Assembly: GCA_020853395.1 (NCBI GenBank)
Contig: JADYYY010000016.1
Location: 186,001 to 250,000 of the forward strand
Direction of reading: 5' to 3'
Origin: Acidobacteriota bacterium
GTDB lineage: Bacteria; Acidobacteriota; Vicinamibacteria; Vicinamibacterales; SCN-69-37
Length of the DNA stretch: 64,000 nucleotides
The translations under genes were made by a program, and so were the position numbers. This document shows positions 45,338-54,555 of this stretch, one piece after another (within the stretch, counting starts at the first letter, position 1; each line of letters opens with the position of its first letter). The notes below the pieces were generated by a model, which did no database searches, was not told the DNA's origin, and worked only from the letters and a program-made list of their open reading frames with translations.

Positions 45338-46790
45338 GGTAAGCGACACTGCCGAGCACGAGCACGAGCAGGATGATAGCACCCGGTCTGAAGAGGAACC
45401 GCGCGCCCCAGAGCGACAGCGACTGGTGAAGCGCCCGCTCGGCGACGTTGCCGAGCACGATGCCGATGGCGAACGGCGCGCGCGGCCAACCCGCGCGCGC
45501 GAGCCAGACGCCGAGCATCGAGAGCACCGCGAGCACGAAGAGCGACGATGCGCCCGCGGTGCCGACCAGGCAGCCGAGCAGCGTGAAGACCAGCACGAAC
45601 GGCGCGAGCCGCCCTCCCGGCACCCGCGTGACGGTCGTCAGCCAGCGCGCCACGGCCGCGAGCATCACGGCGCCGAGCACGTTCGCGATCACCAGCGTCC
45701 AGACGAGCGTCCAGGCCAGGTTGACGTGTCCGAGCACGACTTGAGGTCCCGGCTGCACGCCGAGCGCCACGAGCGCGCCGAGCAGGATCGACATGCCCGA
45801 GCTGCCGGGAATGCCGAGGAACAGCGTCGGCAGCAAGGCGCCGCCTTCCTTCGAGTTGTTCGCGGCGTCGGGGGCGATCACGCCTTCGACGGCGCCCTGC
45901 CCGAATCGCGCCGGGTCGCGCGCGGTCTGCACGGCATGGCCGTAGCAGACCCACGCCGCGACCTCGCCGCCGAGGCCCGGCACGACGCCGATCAATGCGC
46001 CGAGCACCGACGTGCGCAGGGCGAGCCAGCGATGGCGGATGACGTCCATCGCCCCCGTCAGCATCTCGCCGGATCGGATGACCGCGTCCGTGGCCGCGCG
46101 CGCGGCGATCGGTGCGCGCGAGGCGCCGATCGCGATCGTCTCCGGCACGGCGAACATCGCGGCGATCGCGGGGATGACGCCGAGACCATCCCACAGGAAC
46201 GTCTGGCCGAAGGTGAAGCGCGGGATGCCCAGCTCGGGATCGCGGCCGATGAACGACAACATGAGGCCGAGCGATCCCACGATCATCCCCTTCAGCAGGT
46301 TCGCCCCGCTCACCGCCGTCATGAACGTGATGCCGACGAGCGCCAGCAGGAAGATCTCGGGCGGACCGAACGAGAACATCAGCCAGGACACGAGCGGCAG
46401 CGACGTGGCGAGCAGCGCCGCGCCGACGATCCCGCCGAGCGCCGACGCCGCCAGGCTCGCGCCGATCGCTCGGCCCGCCTCGCCCCGGCGCGCCATCGGG
46501 TAACCATCGACCACGGTGGCGGCATCGGGTCCCGATCCGATGCCGAGCAGGATGCTCGGGACCGACCCGCCGGTGTGGACGACGGCGTGCATGGCCACGA
46601 GGAAGACGGCGCCAGCCACGGCATCGAGGTGCAGCACGAACGGGATCGCCACGATCAACCCGAACCGGCCGCCAATCCCTGGAATGACGCCCAGCGCGAG
46701 GCCGAACGGCACGCCGGCGCAGATGAGCGCGACGAGCTGCGGTGACGAGAGCAGGGCGAAGAGGCTGTCGAGCGGCGACGACGCGATCAC
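45309..46790 (-). CDS. tctA: Tripartite tricarboxylate transporter large membrane subunit
   Basis: A 493-residue TctA protein with about twelve helices. Family hallmarks are FGLALGVIPGIGG near the N-terminus, GGSVPSILLGIGSGPDAATVVDG (normally PGTP), the repeat ALIGVVPGLGGEVAAW, and PTLFLGIPGSSGMSILLGAL. Starts with GTG overlapping the tctC stop (GTGA). The PGTP-type motifs are slightly altered, which may reflect substrate preference. Confidence 0.92.
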   Translation of the reverse strand: MIASSPLDSLFALLSSPQLVALICAGVPFGLALGVIPGIGGRFGLIVAIPFVLHLDAVAGAVFLVAMHAVVHTGGSVPSILLGIGSGPDAATVVDGYPMARRGEAGRAIGASLAASALGGIVGAALLATSLPLVSWLMFSFGPPEIFLLALVGITFMTAVSGANLLKGMIVGSLGLMLSFIGRDPELGIPRFTFGQTFLWDGLGVIPAIAAMFAVPETIAIGASRAPIAARAATDAVIRSGEMLTGAMDVIRHRWLALRTSVLGALIGVVPGLGGEVAAWVCYGHAVQTARDPARFGQGAVEGVIAPDAANNSKEGGALLPTLFLGIPGSSGMSILLGALVALGVQPGPQVVLGHVNLAWTLVWTLVIANVLGAVMLAAVARWLTTVTRVPGGRLAPFVLVFTLLGCLVGTAGASSLFVLAVLSMLGVWLARAGWPRAPFAIGIVLGNVAERALHQSLSLWGARFLFRPGAIILLVLVLGSVAYHARGRLSKQ

Positions 46791-47836
46791 GGAGCGGCGA
46801 CCTGCAATCCACGGTGGGGCGAGAGCGCGCGGAGCCACGCGACCGCCTCGGCGGACGCATCGAGGGCGTGCCGCACGCGCTCGGCGACGGCCTCGCCGTC
46901 CAGCGGATCGATTGGCAATCTGAGGCGGGCCGCGTCCGCAAGCAGCTCGGGGTCCTGGAGCGCGGCCGAGTAGGCGCGGCGCAGCACGTCGAGCCGGGCC
47001 TGCGGGATGCCGGGCGGCCCGACGGTCAGGCGGCCGATCAGCGATTGCGCCGCGAGGAGCGCTACGAGGGCGCGGCCTCGATCGGTCGTGGCGAAATCGG
47101 CGGCCGCCGCGACGCTTGCCGTGTCCGGGCTGTCGCCGACGCGCAGGACCATGTGCGCGAGGCCCTGGTCGATGACGGGACGCAGCGACGACGGCGAGGC
47201 GATGAGGCCATGGACGTCGCCTCTGAGCATCGCGAGCTGGCCTTCGTCCTCGTCGAAGCCGGGGACGACATCGATCTTGAAACCCACCGCCTCCGCGAGA
47301 ATCTGCGTCGCGTAGAACGCCGACGTGCCGGGCGGCGTCGTCGCGAGCCGGATCGGCGTCGTGGATCGGAGAAGGTCGTCGGCGGTGGCGATCCCCGTCG
47401 CTCGGCCGAGCGCCAGGATGCGCGGCTCGGAGGCCGCCTTGCCGATCCAGGACATCTGCTCGAGGTCGAGCTGGCCGTCGAGATCGCCCACGAGCTGCGG
47501 ATACAGGAAACCGAACGTGAACGTTCCGATCGTCAGCCCGTCGGGCCTGGCTCTGTAGATCTCGTTCGCGCCGATGAGGCCGCCAGCGCCAGGGGCGTTG
47601 CGCACCACGACGCGGCTGCCTGGCAGGTGCCGGGCGAGCGACTTCGCGACGATGCGCGCATAGGTGTCGTATCCGCCGCCGGCGTTGGACGCGACGACGT
47701 AGGTGATGGTGCGCCCGCCGAAGAAGTCCCCCGATCCCGCCGGCCGATCGCGCGAACAGGCGGTCGCGATCACGAGCGCCAGGAGCAGCGGCAGCACGCG
47801 GGCGCGCACGCACGAGGTCGGACTGTGGTCGGACAC
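46787..47836 (-). CDS. tctC: Tripartite tricarboxylate transporter substrate-binding lipoprotein
   Basis: A 349-residue TctC/Bug-type periplasmic binding protein, probably a lipoprotein (LPLLLALVIATAC, Cys about 23). The ligand-carboxylate loops ASNAGGGYDTYARI and NAPGAGGLIGANEIYRARPDGLTIG are clear. The GTG at 47836 starts it best. First gene of a five-gene operon tctC-tctA-tctB-methyltransferase-ATP-grasp. The bound acid is unknown. Confidence 0.88.
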   Translation of the reverse strand: MSDHSPTSCVRARVLPLLLALVIATACSRDRPAGSGDFFGGRTITYVVASNAGGGYDTYARIVAKSLARHLPGSRVVVRNAPGAGGLIGANEIYRARPDGLTIGTFTFGFLYPQLVGDLDGQLDLEQMSWIGKAASEPRILALGRATGIATADDLLRSTTPIRLATTPPGTSAFYATQILAEAVGFKIDVVPGFDEDEGQLAMLRGDVHGLIASPSSLRPVIDQGLAHMVLRVGDSPDTASVAAAADFATTDRGRALVALLAAQSLIGRLTVGPPGIPQARLDVLRRAYSAALQDPELLADAARLRLPIDPLDGEAVAERVRHALDASAEAVAWLRALSPHRGLQVAAP

Positions 47837-47994
47837 GCGGCGACAAGTGTACGCCGAGCAGGGAATGTCGCGGTCGGCGAGAGGCTCAGCCACTCCGCCG
47901 TGCGTCGCTCAGGATGCCAGGCGCTGGCGGGCAGGAGGTGAGCCGGCAGGCATCGACCGCGCGATTCGTTTCGACCGCGCTGACGCGTCGAGCG

Positions 47995-48000
47995 TATAGT
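47995..48000 (+). promoter_or_regulatory. Candidate -10 box of MauG-like gene
   Basis: TATAGT 10 nt before ATG 48011; near-leaderless spacing. Confidence 0.35.
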
Positions 48001-48010
48001 GAAGCCACCC

Positions 48011-49837
48011 ATGGCCACGTTCGTCCGCTTCCGTCGCGCGGCCGGTTGGAGCCTGGCGCTCGTCTGGATGTCGGCGAGCGTCTGGGCGGCGCAGCAGAAC
48101 GCGCGCATCACGTCGCTCAAGACCGTCGCGGTGCCCAAGCCGCCCGATCTCGGGCGCTACGTGCGAGACGAGCGCATGCTCGTCGTCCTCGGGAAGGCGC
48201 TCTTCTGGGACGTGCAGATCTCGAGCGACAACCGCGTGGCCTGCGCCACGTGTCACTTCCACGCCGGCGCCGATCATCGCCGTCAGCACCAGTTGTCCAC
48301 GACGAAGGATCCGGTGACGCCGAACTGGACGCTCGGTCCCGGCGATTTCCCGTTCAGCACGGCGTTCATGGCGGCCGGGCATCGCGCGGGATCGGCGGGG
48401 ATGGTGGCGCGCCGGTTCGCCGGCGTGAGCACCGGCGGCGGCGCCGACGCGGCGGCGGACGTGGACGATCGCGCGCTGCCGGGCGCGCCCGGCCTGGCGC
48501 TGCGTCACGTGACGCCGCGGAACGCGCCGACCGTGATCAACGCCGTGTTCATGTTCCGCAACTTCTGGGACGGGCGCGCGAGCGACGTGTTCAACGGCGC
48601 CACGCCGTTCGGCGAGTCCGATCCGCGCCCGCACGTGCTCGTCGACACGCCGTCGGGCCTGGCGCTGCAGGCGATGCGCATCGAGCAGGCGAGCCTCGCG
48701 TCGCAGGCCGTCGGCCCGCCGCTCGACGACGGCGAGATGTCGTATCAGGGGCGCACGTGGGCGTGGCTCGGCCGCAAGGTGCTCGACGCGGCGCCCCTCG
48801 CGCTGCAGCAGGTCGCGCCCGACGACAGCGTGCTCGGTCCGTTCGCGAACGCCGACGGCCGCGGTCTGCGGCCCGGTTACACGTACTCGTCGCTCGTGCA
48901 CGCCGCGTTTCAGCCGCAGTACTTCCGGTCGCTGTCGCTCGTGAACGAGCACGGCGCGGATCTCGGCCGCCGGACCCGCCGCCAAGGCGAGGCGGCGTTT
49001 CGACAGGACGAGTACAACTTCGGCTTCTTCTTCGGCCTCGCCATCCAGGCCTACGAGGCCACGCTCGTGTCGGACGACTCGCCGTACGACCGGTATCTCG
49101 ACGGCCAGCGCGACGCGCTCACGAACCAGCAGCTCATCGGGATGGAAATGTTCCAGCGCCGGGCGTGCGCGTCGTGTCACGTCGATCCCGAGCTGTCGCT
49201 CGCGACCTACAGCGGCGTGTTCGGGGCGTTCGGCTTCAAGGGGATGGGGCCGGACGCCGGGTTCTTCTTCACGGGCGTCGAGCCGGTGGACAACGACCCA
49301 GGCCTCGGCGCGAAAGACCCGTTCGGCGCCTGGCTGTCGCGAACCGCGCAGGCGAATCCCGCGCAGGCTCCGTCGTGGCGCGGGCTCTTCAAGACGCCGA
49401 GCCTGCGCAACGTCGAGCTCACGGGGCCCTACTTCCACTCCGGCAGCAAGTCGTCGCTCGAGCAGATCGTCGACTTCTACACGATCGGGGGCGACTACGG
49501 ATCGGGCGCGCTGCGGCGCTGGGCGCCCGACGCGAGCGAGCGCGTCGCGATGCCGGCGTTCATGGCGTCGTTCACCGACGACCGCGTGAAGTTCGAGCGC
49601 GCGCCGTTCGATCATCCCGAGCTGTGCGTCGCGATCGGCCACGCCGTGAGCGAGCCCGACGGCGCGACGCCTCAGGCGGCGCCCCCGCGGCTCGCCGACG
49701 AACGGTGGGCGCGCGTGCCCGCGATCGGCGCGGGCGGCAACCGCGTGCCGCTGCAGACGTTCGAGGAGCTGCTGCGCGGCATCGGGATCGACGGGACCCG
49801 CGCGCACGCGCTCACCGAACCCTGTCGGAGCTGGTAG
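48011..49837 (+). CDS. Exported dihaem cytochrome c peroxidase/MauG-like protein
   Basis: A 608-residue periplasmic dihaem protein. Signal peptide (residues 1-27, WSLALVWMSASVWAAQ); first haem site CATCH at about 79-83 after LGKALFWDVQISSDNRVAC, the classic MauG/CcpA start; second haem site CASCH at about 391-395; SLRNVELTGPYFHSGS downstream is the usual C-terminal marker. At about 600 residues it is longer than CcpA (about 340), with an insert between the haem domains. It could detoxify peroxide or oxidise a protein or substrate. GTG 47999 is an alternative start. Confidence 0.88.
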   Translation: MATFVRFRRAAGWSLALVWMSASVWAAQQNARITSLKTVAVPKPPDLGRYVRDERMLVVLGKALFWDVQISSDNRVACATCHFHAGADHRRQHQLSTTKDPVTPNWTLGPGDFPFSTAFMAAGHRAGSAGMVARRFAGVSTGGGADAAADVDDRALPGAPGLALRHVTPRNAPTVINAVFMFRNFWDGRASDVFNGATPFGESDPRPHVLVDTPSGLALQAMRIEQASLASQAVGPPLDDGEMSYQGRTWAWLGRKVLDAAPLALQQVAPDDSVLGPFANADGRGLRPGYTYSSLVHAAFQPQYFRSLSLVNEHGADLGRRTRRQGEAAFRQDEYNFGFFFGLAIQAYEATLVSDDSPYDRYLDGQRDALTNQQLIGMEMFQRRACASCHVDPELSLATYSGVFGAFGFKGMGPDAGFFFTGVEPVDNDPGLGAKDPFGAWLSRTAQANPAQAPSWRGLFKTPSLRNVELTGPYFHSGSKSSLEQIVDFYTIGGDYGSGALRRWAPDASERVAMPAFMASFTDDRVKFERAPFDHPELCVAIGHAVSEPDGATPQAAPPRLADERWARVPAIGAGGNRVPLQTFEELLRGIGIDGTRAHALTEPCRSW

Positions 49838-49933
49838 GTCCGGCGGCCGCCTCGGCGGCGCTTTCCGTGAGCACAGACGACGCCGTGCTCGGTCGGGCCG
49901 CTGCGGCCTGCGCGGCCAAGCAGGCCCGCACGG

Positions 49934-49939
49934 TAGAAT
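49934..49939 (+). promoter_or_regulatory. Candidate -10 box of amidohydrolase gene
   Basis: TAGAAT 8 nt before GTG 49948, with no Shine-Dalgarno; leaderless spacing. Confidence 0.35.
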
Positions 49940-49947
49940 GCCGTGCC

Positions 49948-51420
49948 GTGCTCCTCCGCATCGTTCGCCTGCTCTGGCCGCTGTCGTGCTGTGCGGCGGC
50001 CTTGCTCCTCTCGACCTGTTCGTCCCGCACCTACGACCTCGTGATCGCGAACGGCCGCGTGATGGATCCCGAAACCGGGTTCGACCGCGTGGCACACGTC
50101 GGGATCGCCGGCGATCGCATCGACGCCATCAGCGATCGCCCGCTGCAGGGCGCGCGCGTCATCGACGCCGCCGGTCTGGTCGTCGCGCCGGGGCTGATCG
50201 ACATCCACAGTCACGGCGTCGACAACCTGAACTACGGATTCCGCGCGCTCGACGGCGTCACGTCGATGCTCGACGTCGAGAACGGCACGGTGGACGTCGA
50301 CCGCTGGTATGCGGAGCGGCAGGGGAAGACCATCGTCAACGTCGGCATCGCGGCCGGCCATGCGCCGGCACGCGTGCAGGTGATGAAGGACGAGTACCAC
50401 GGATGGCACTTCTCCGGACCCGCGCGGACGAGCGCGGCGTCGCCGGAACAGATCGATCGGATGGTCTCGCTGATCGGCAAGGGCCTCGCGCAGGGCGCCG
50501 TGGGCGTCGGCCTGACGCTCTTCTACACCCCAGCCGCGAGCGAAGAAGAAGTCACCCGCGTGTTCCGGGCGGCCGCCGAGGTGCCGGGCACCGTTGTCTA
50601 CGTGCACCTGAGGTTCACCGGCCTCGGCACGAAGACGACGCGCAGCAGCGCGGACGCGTTGAAGGAGGTCCTGGCGCTCGCGGAGAAGACGCGGGTGCCG
50701 CTGCACGTGTGCCACGTCAGCACGAGCGGCCTGTCCGCGACGCGCGATCTGCTCGCGGCGATCAACGACGCGCGGGCGAGGGGACAGGACGTCACGACCG
50801 AGTTCTATCCGTACACGGCGGCGATGAGCGGTATCCGGTCCACGTGGTTCGATCCCGGCTGGCAGGAGACGCTCGGCATCGGCTACGACGAGCTGCAGTG
50901 GCCGGCGACGGGCGAGTTCCTGACGGCCGAGACGTTCGCCACGCTGCAGCGCGAGCATCCCGACAAGGAAGTCGTCATCCACGCGATCCCCGAGTCGGCG
51001 CTCGAGGCCGCCGCGCGCGACCCGGCGACGCTCGTCGTGAGCGACGGGCTGGTCTTCCCGGATCTCGTCGCGCATCCGCGTGCGGTCGGCACCTCCGGCC
51101 GCGTGCTCGGTCAGCTCGTGCGCGAGAAGGGCTGGCTGACGCTCATGGATGGGCTCCGGAAGATGACGCTGCTGCCGGCTCGCCGGCTGGAGCCGCGCGT
51201 ACCGGGCATGAAGAAGAAAGGCCGCGTGCAGGAAGGTGCCGATGCCGACCTCACGATCTTCGATCCCGCGCGCGTGACGGATCGATCGGACTTCAACCAT
51301 CCGACGGAGCACTCGGTCGGATTCGAGTACGTGCTCGTCGCGGGCGTGCCGGTCGTGGTCAAGGGCGAACTGCGGCAGGGCGTCACGTCCGGCCGTCCGA
51401 TCCGCGCGGCCCTGCGGTGA
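49948..51420 (+). CDS. Amidohydrolase lipoprotein (D-aminoacylase/dihydroorotase-like)
   Basis: A 490-residue metal-dependent hydrolase outside the cytoplasm. N-terminal lipoprotein signal with lipobox LSTC (about residue 24); amidohydrolase core with DLVIANGRVMDPETG, metal-binding DIHSHGVD (HxH), HLRFTGLG, PLHVCHVSTSG and the C-terminal GRVQEGADADLTIFD. Closest to D-aminoacylases. Substrate likely an N-acyl amino acid or cyclic amide. No ATG is available; GTG 49948 lies 8 nt after a TAGAAT box. Confidence 0.82.
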   Translation: MLLRIVRLLWPLSCCAAALLLSTCSSRTYDLVIANGRVMDPETGFDRVAHVGIAGDRIDAISDRPLQGARVIDAAGLVVAPGLIDIHSHGVDNLNYGFRALDGVTSMLDVENGTVDVDRWYAERQGKTIVNVGIAAGHAPARVQVMKDEYHGWHFSGPARTSAASPEQIDRMVSLIGKGLAQGAVGVGLTLFYTPAASEEEVTRVFRAAAEVPGTVVYVHLRFTGLGTKTTRSSADALKEVLALAEKTRVPLHVCHVSTSGLSATRDLLAAINDARARGQDVTTEFYPYTAAMSGIRSTWFDPGWQETLGIGYDELQWPATGEFLTAETFATLQREHPDKEVVIHAIPESALEAAARDPATLVVSDGLVFPDLVAHPRAVGTSGRVLGQLVREKGWLTLMDGLRKMTLLPARRLEPRVPGMKKKGRVQEGADADLTIFDPARVTDRSDFNHPTEHSVGFEYVLVAGVPVVVKGELRQGVTSGRPIRAALR

Positions 51421-51579
51421 GGTCGGCTCGCCACACCGCGGCGGCCGCTGATCCGCTCCTGGACGATCGGGCGAGGCGGTTGGCGACGTGGGCGCGATCG
51501 GCGATCGCGTCCGTTCCCACGTGCGCGCGGCCTGGCGGAAGCTGAAGACGTCGACGTTCCCGAGGAGTCATCGCGGATC

Positions 51580-52467
51580 ATGACGGCGCCGGACCCGTTC
51601 CTCGGTCGATGGAACTTCAACGTCCAGACCCCGGTGGGTCAGCGCGGCGCCTGGCTCGCCGTCGTCGACAGGGAGGGTGAGCACGAGGTCTGGCATCAAC
51701 CTACCGGCGGGCACGTCGTGCGGCTGGCCGACGCGGCCTTCTCCGGCCCGCGCCTGACGTTCGTTTCGCCAGGGTCGGCTCGGCGCCCGGCCGCGGTGTG
51801 GGACCTCGAGGCGCGGGGCGACATGCTGATCGGCGTGCAGCGGCACGACGGCTGGTCCGTCCCCTTGCTCGGCATGCGCGCGCCGGACCTGCGGCGGGAT
51901 CCGCCTGCCGCGTGGTCGGCGCCGATACCGCTCTTCGACGGCAGGACGCTCGACGGTTGGATTCCGGTGGGTGAGCGCAGCGAGTGGATCGCGCGCGACG
52001 GCCTGCTGGTGAACCAGGCCGCGGGCGCCAACCTCAGATCGGCGCGTGTGTTCGACGACTTCGTCCTGCACTTCGAGGTGAGAGGCGAGGCGGGGACGAA
52101 CAGCGGGTTCTACCTCCGCGGCCGCTACGAGGTGCAGATCGAGTTCGAGCCGCTGACGCGCAATCCGCCCGAGCGGCGCATCGGGTCGATCTACGGCCGC
52201 ATCGCCCCCATGCCGGAGTTGCCGCGGCGGCCAGGCGAATGGCACCGGTTCGACGTCACGCTCGTCGGCCGCACGGTCACGATCGCGCACGACGGCGTCA
52301 CGACGGTGAACGAGCGAGAGATCGACGGCATCACCGGCGGCGCGCTCGACGCCGACGAAGGCGCGCCCGGCCCGTTCTACGTCCAGGGCGACCACACCGG
52401 CGGGCTCGCGTATCGTCACATCACCGTCGCGGTACCGCTGCCGCAGGCCGCGCCGCGGGACGTGTAG
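51580..52467 (+). CDS. DUF1080 (3-keto-disaccharide hydrolase-like) protein
   Basis: A 295-residue protein without a signal peptide. Residues about 115-290 form the DUF1080 concanavalin-like domain (PIPLFDGRTLDGW, DFVLHFEVRGEAGTNSGFYLRGRYEVQ, GEWHRFDVTLVGRTV, GPFYVQGDH). The first 100 residues are an extra beta domain. Some DUF1080 members act on 3-keto-glycosides. GAGGAG lies 12 nt before ATG 51580. The stop TAG is part of the -10-like box of the regulator gene that follows. Confidence 0.82.
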   Translation: MTAPDPFLGRWNFNVQTPVGQRGAWLAVVDREGEHEVWHQPTGGHVVRLADAAFSGPRLTFVSPGSARRPAAVWDLEARGDMLIGVQRHDGWSVPLLGMRAPDLRRDPPAAWSAPIPLFDGRTLDGWIPVGERSEWIARDGLLVNQAAGANLRSARVFDDFVLHFEVRGEAGTNSGFYLRGRYEVQIEFEPLTRNPPERRIGSIYGRIAPMPELPRRPGEWHRFDVTLVGRTVTIAHDGVTTVNEREIDGITGGALDADEGAPGPFYVQGDHTGGLAYRHITVAVPLPQAAPRDV

Positions 52468-52480
52468 GATCACCCGCGAG

Positions 52481-53860
52481 ATGCCGCGCTATCGCTTCGG
52501 CGACTTCGTGTTGTCGCCGCGCCGGCGGGTCCTCGTGCGCGGTACGAGCGAAGCGCCGCTCATCCCCCGCTACTTCGACCTGCTGGTGTTCCTCGTCGAG
52601 CACCGCCACGAAGCCGTCCATCGCCGCGACATCTTCGATCGCGTCTGGAGCGATGTCGTCGTGTCGGACAGCGCGTTGAGCCAGGCCATCCGCACGATCC
52701 GCCGTACGCTCGGCGACGATTCCCGCGAGCCGCGCTTCATCCGCACGGTGGCGCGTCACGGGTACCGCTTCGTCTTCGACGGCGTGATCGAGGAGGACGA
52801 GGAGAGCACGTGGCCGGCCGCCGCCGGCGCCGCCGCGCCGGCGCCAGCCGTCGTCGTCGAGATCGAGCCGGCCGGCGCCGACGATCCATTCGAGCCGCTG
52901 CTGCAGCGGTTGAGCGCCGGTGCCGGCGAGACCGATCACGAAGACCGCCGGGAGGCCGCCGAGCTGCTGCACCATCTGGGCACGCGCGAGGCGCTGTCAC
53001 GCCTCGGCACGCGGCCTGGCCATGTGCTCGCGCGGGCCATGCTGCGCGACGCGAGGTGGGACGTCCCGTCGGCGGGTGAGGTGCCGATCGCCGGCACGGC
53101 GGAGTCCTGGCGAACCGCGGCGGCGCTCGTTCGGCTGAGGCTCCGCCGGGCCGCGCGCATCGCCGCCAGCCGTGGTGTGGCCGCGTCGATTGGCGGGTTC
53201 GTCGCCGGAGGCCTCGCAGGGCTGGCGGGTGGCACCCTGCTCGCTCTCCTGCCAGACAGCACGTCACCGCCGGCGCTGGCCGGCGTCCTCGCGGCCATCG
53301 GCAGCGCGTGCGGCGCGTGTGGCGGCGCTGGCGTGGGGGCCGGGATCTCGATGGCCGAGGCAGCCGTCCGCTCGCGGCGCGCCGCGGCGCTGCTCGCAGG
53401 CGCGGCGATCGGCGGCGGCCTGGTCGGCGGGCTGACGCAGTGGCTCGGGCGCTGGTCGCTCTCGACGCTCGTTGGCGTGGAAGTGCCGATCGGCGGCGCG
53501 CTGGAGGGCCTGGCGCTCGGCGCCGCCGCGGGGCTCGGGTATGCCGCCGGCACGCCGCGGGCCGACGGTGGTCTCGCGGCGCCGCGGGGACGGCGCCGTG
53601 CCAAGGCCGTCGCCGTGATCGCCGCTGCCTGTTCGCTGACCGCCTGCGCGCTGACGTTCATGGGCCGTCCGCTCGTCGGCGGCACGATCCACCAGATCGC
53701 CAAGACGTCCAACGGATCCCGGGCCGCGCTCACGTCATTGGGACGGCTCGTCGGCGAACCGGACTTCGGTCCCGTCTCCGGCACCTTGCTGGGGATGGCC
53801 GAGGGCGGTCTGTTCGGCGCCGGCGTGGCGATTGGCCTCACACGCCGGCGCCGGGCCTGA
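52481..53860 (+). CDS. Winged-helix regulator fused to a membrane domain
   Basis: A 459-residue one-component regulator. Residues 1-100 form an OmpR/ToxR-type winged-helix DNA-binding domain (RYFDLLVFLVEHRHEAVHR...SDSALSQAIRTIRRTLGDD...RTVARHGYRFVF). A helical linker (about 130-215) leads to a C-terminal region of glycine/alanine-rich helices (about 225-455, e.g. GGFVAGGLAGLAGGTLLALL). CadC/ToxR proteins have one helix and a periplasmic sensor; here the whole C-terminus seems embedded in the membrane. Signal and targets are unknown; neighbouring genes are candidates. Confidence 0.82.
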   Translation: MPRYRFGDFVLSPRRRVLVRGTSEAPLIPRYFDLLVFLVEHRHEAVHRRDIFDRVWSDVVVSDSALSQAIRTIRRTLGDDSREPRFIRTVARHGYRFVFDGVIEEDEESTWPAAAGAAAPAPAVVVEIEPAGADDPFEPLLQRLSAGAGETDHEDRREAAELLHHLGTREALSRLGTRPGHVLARAMLRDARWDVPSAGEVPIAGTAESWRTAAALVRLRLRRAARIAASRGVAASIGGFVAGGLAGLAGGTLLALLPDSTSPPALAGVLAAIGSACGACGGAGVGAGISMAEAAVRSRRAAALLAGAAIGGGLVGGLTQWLGRWSLSTLVGVEVPIGGALEGLALGAAAGLGYAAGTPRADGGLAAPRGRRRAKAVAVIAAACSLTACALTFMGRPLVGGTIHQIAKTSNGSRAALTSLGRLVGEPDFGPVSGTLLGMAEGGLFGAGVAIGLTRRRRA

Positions 53861-53947
53861 CTGCTCACCGAGATCTCACGCCGCGCTCACCGGTCTCTGA
53901 AGACATTTGCCGCCGGCTCCTTCGATGCTCTGGAGCGAGGAGCCTGC

Positions 53948-54421
53948 ATGGACACGATCACGCCCGTTACCGTCACACGACACGTTCACTTCACCATCGC
54001 GACCAGCCAGCCCACCGAGTTCACCGACATCACCGATCGGCTCGCCGCCATCGTCGCCGTCTCGGGCCTGCGCACCGGGGTCGTCAGCGTGCAGACCCAG
54101 CACACGACCACCGCCATCGTCGTCAACGAGCACGAGCCGCTGCTGCTCGACGACTTCGCGGCCGTCCTCGAACGCACCGCGCCGCGCGATGCCTGCTACG
54201 CGCACGACGACCCGCAGCGGCGCGTGGACAACGTCGTCGCCGGCGAGCGGCCCAACGGGCACGCGCACTGTCGCGCGCTGTTCCTGCCGTCCTCGGCGTG
54301 TCTCAACGTGGTCAGGGGTACCTTGCAGCTCGGCCGCTGGCAACGCGTGTTTCTCGTGGAGCTCGACGGCCCGCGTGAGCGCGGCGTGTCGGTGGGGCTC
54401 GTCGGCGAGGGGTGGCGATGA
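53948..54421 (+). CDS. YjbQ (UPF0047) family protein
   Basis: A 157-residue soluble protein of the YjbQ family, described as having weak thiamine-phosphate synthase activity. Signatures are VQTQHTTTAIVVNEHEP, GERPNGHAHCRALFLPSS and the C-terminal LGRWQRVFLVELDGPRERG. GAGGAG lies 8 nt before ATG 53948. True role in cells is not settled. Confidence 0.9.
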   Translation: MDTITPVTVTRHVHFTIATSQPTEFTDITDRLAAIVAVSGLRTGVVSVQTQHTTTAIVVNEHEPLLLDDFAAVLERTAPRDACYAHDDPQRRVDNVVAGERPNGHAHCRALFLPSSACLNVVRGTLQLGRWQRVFLVELDGPRERGVSVGLVGEGWR

Positions 54422-54555
54422 CGCGAGCCCCGAGAGCCGCTGAGCCCGATGCGTGGCTCGAACGCAGCGGGAAATGATCTCGCGCGACGGGGGCCTGCAC
54501 GGCGACGCCCCGCTCATCTCGCGGCGCGGCGCGTGATCATGCAGTCGGCGGCGCG

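Noticed and set aside
47914-51420. 1168-codon open frame spanning the MauG-like and amidohydrolase genes
   Set aside because: Only the part from 49948 is a real gene; the first 680 codons are an arginine-rich out-of-frame reading of the MauG-like gene.
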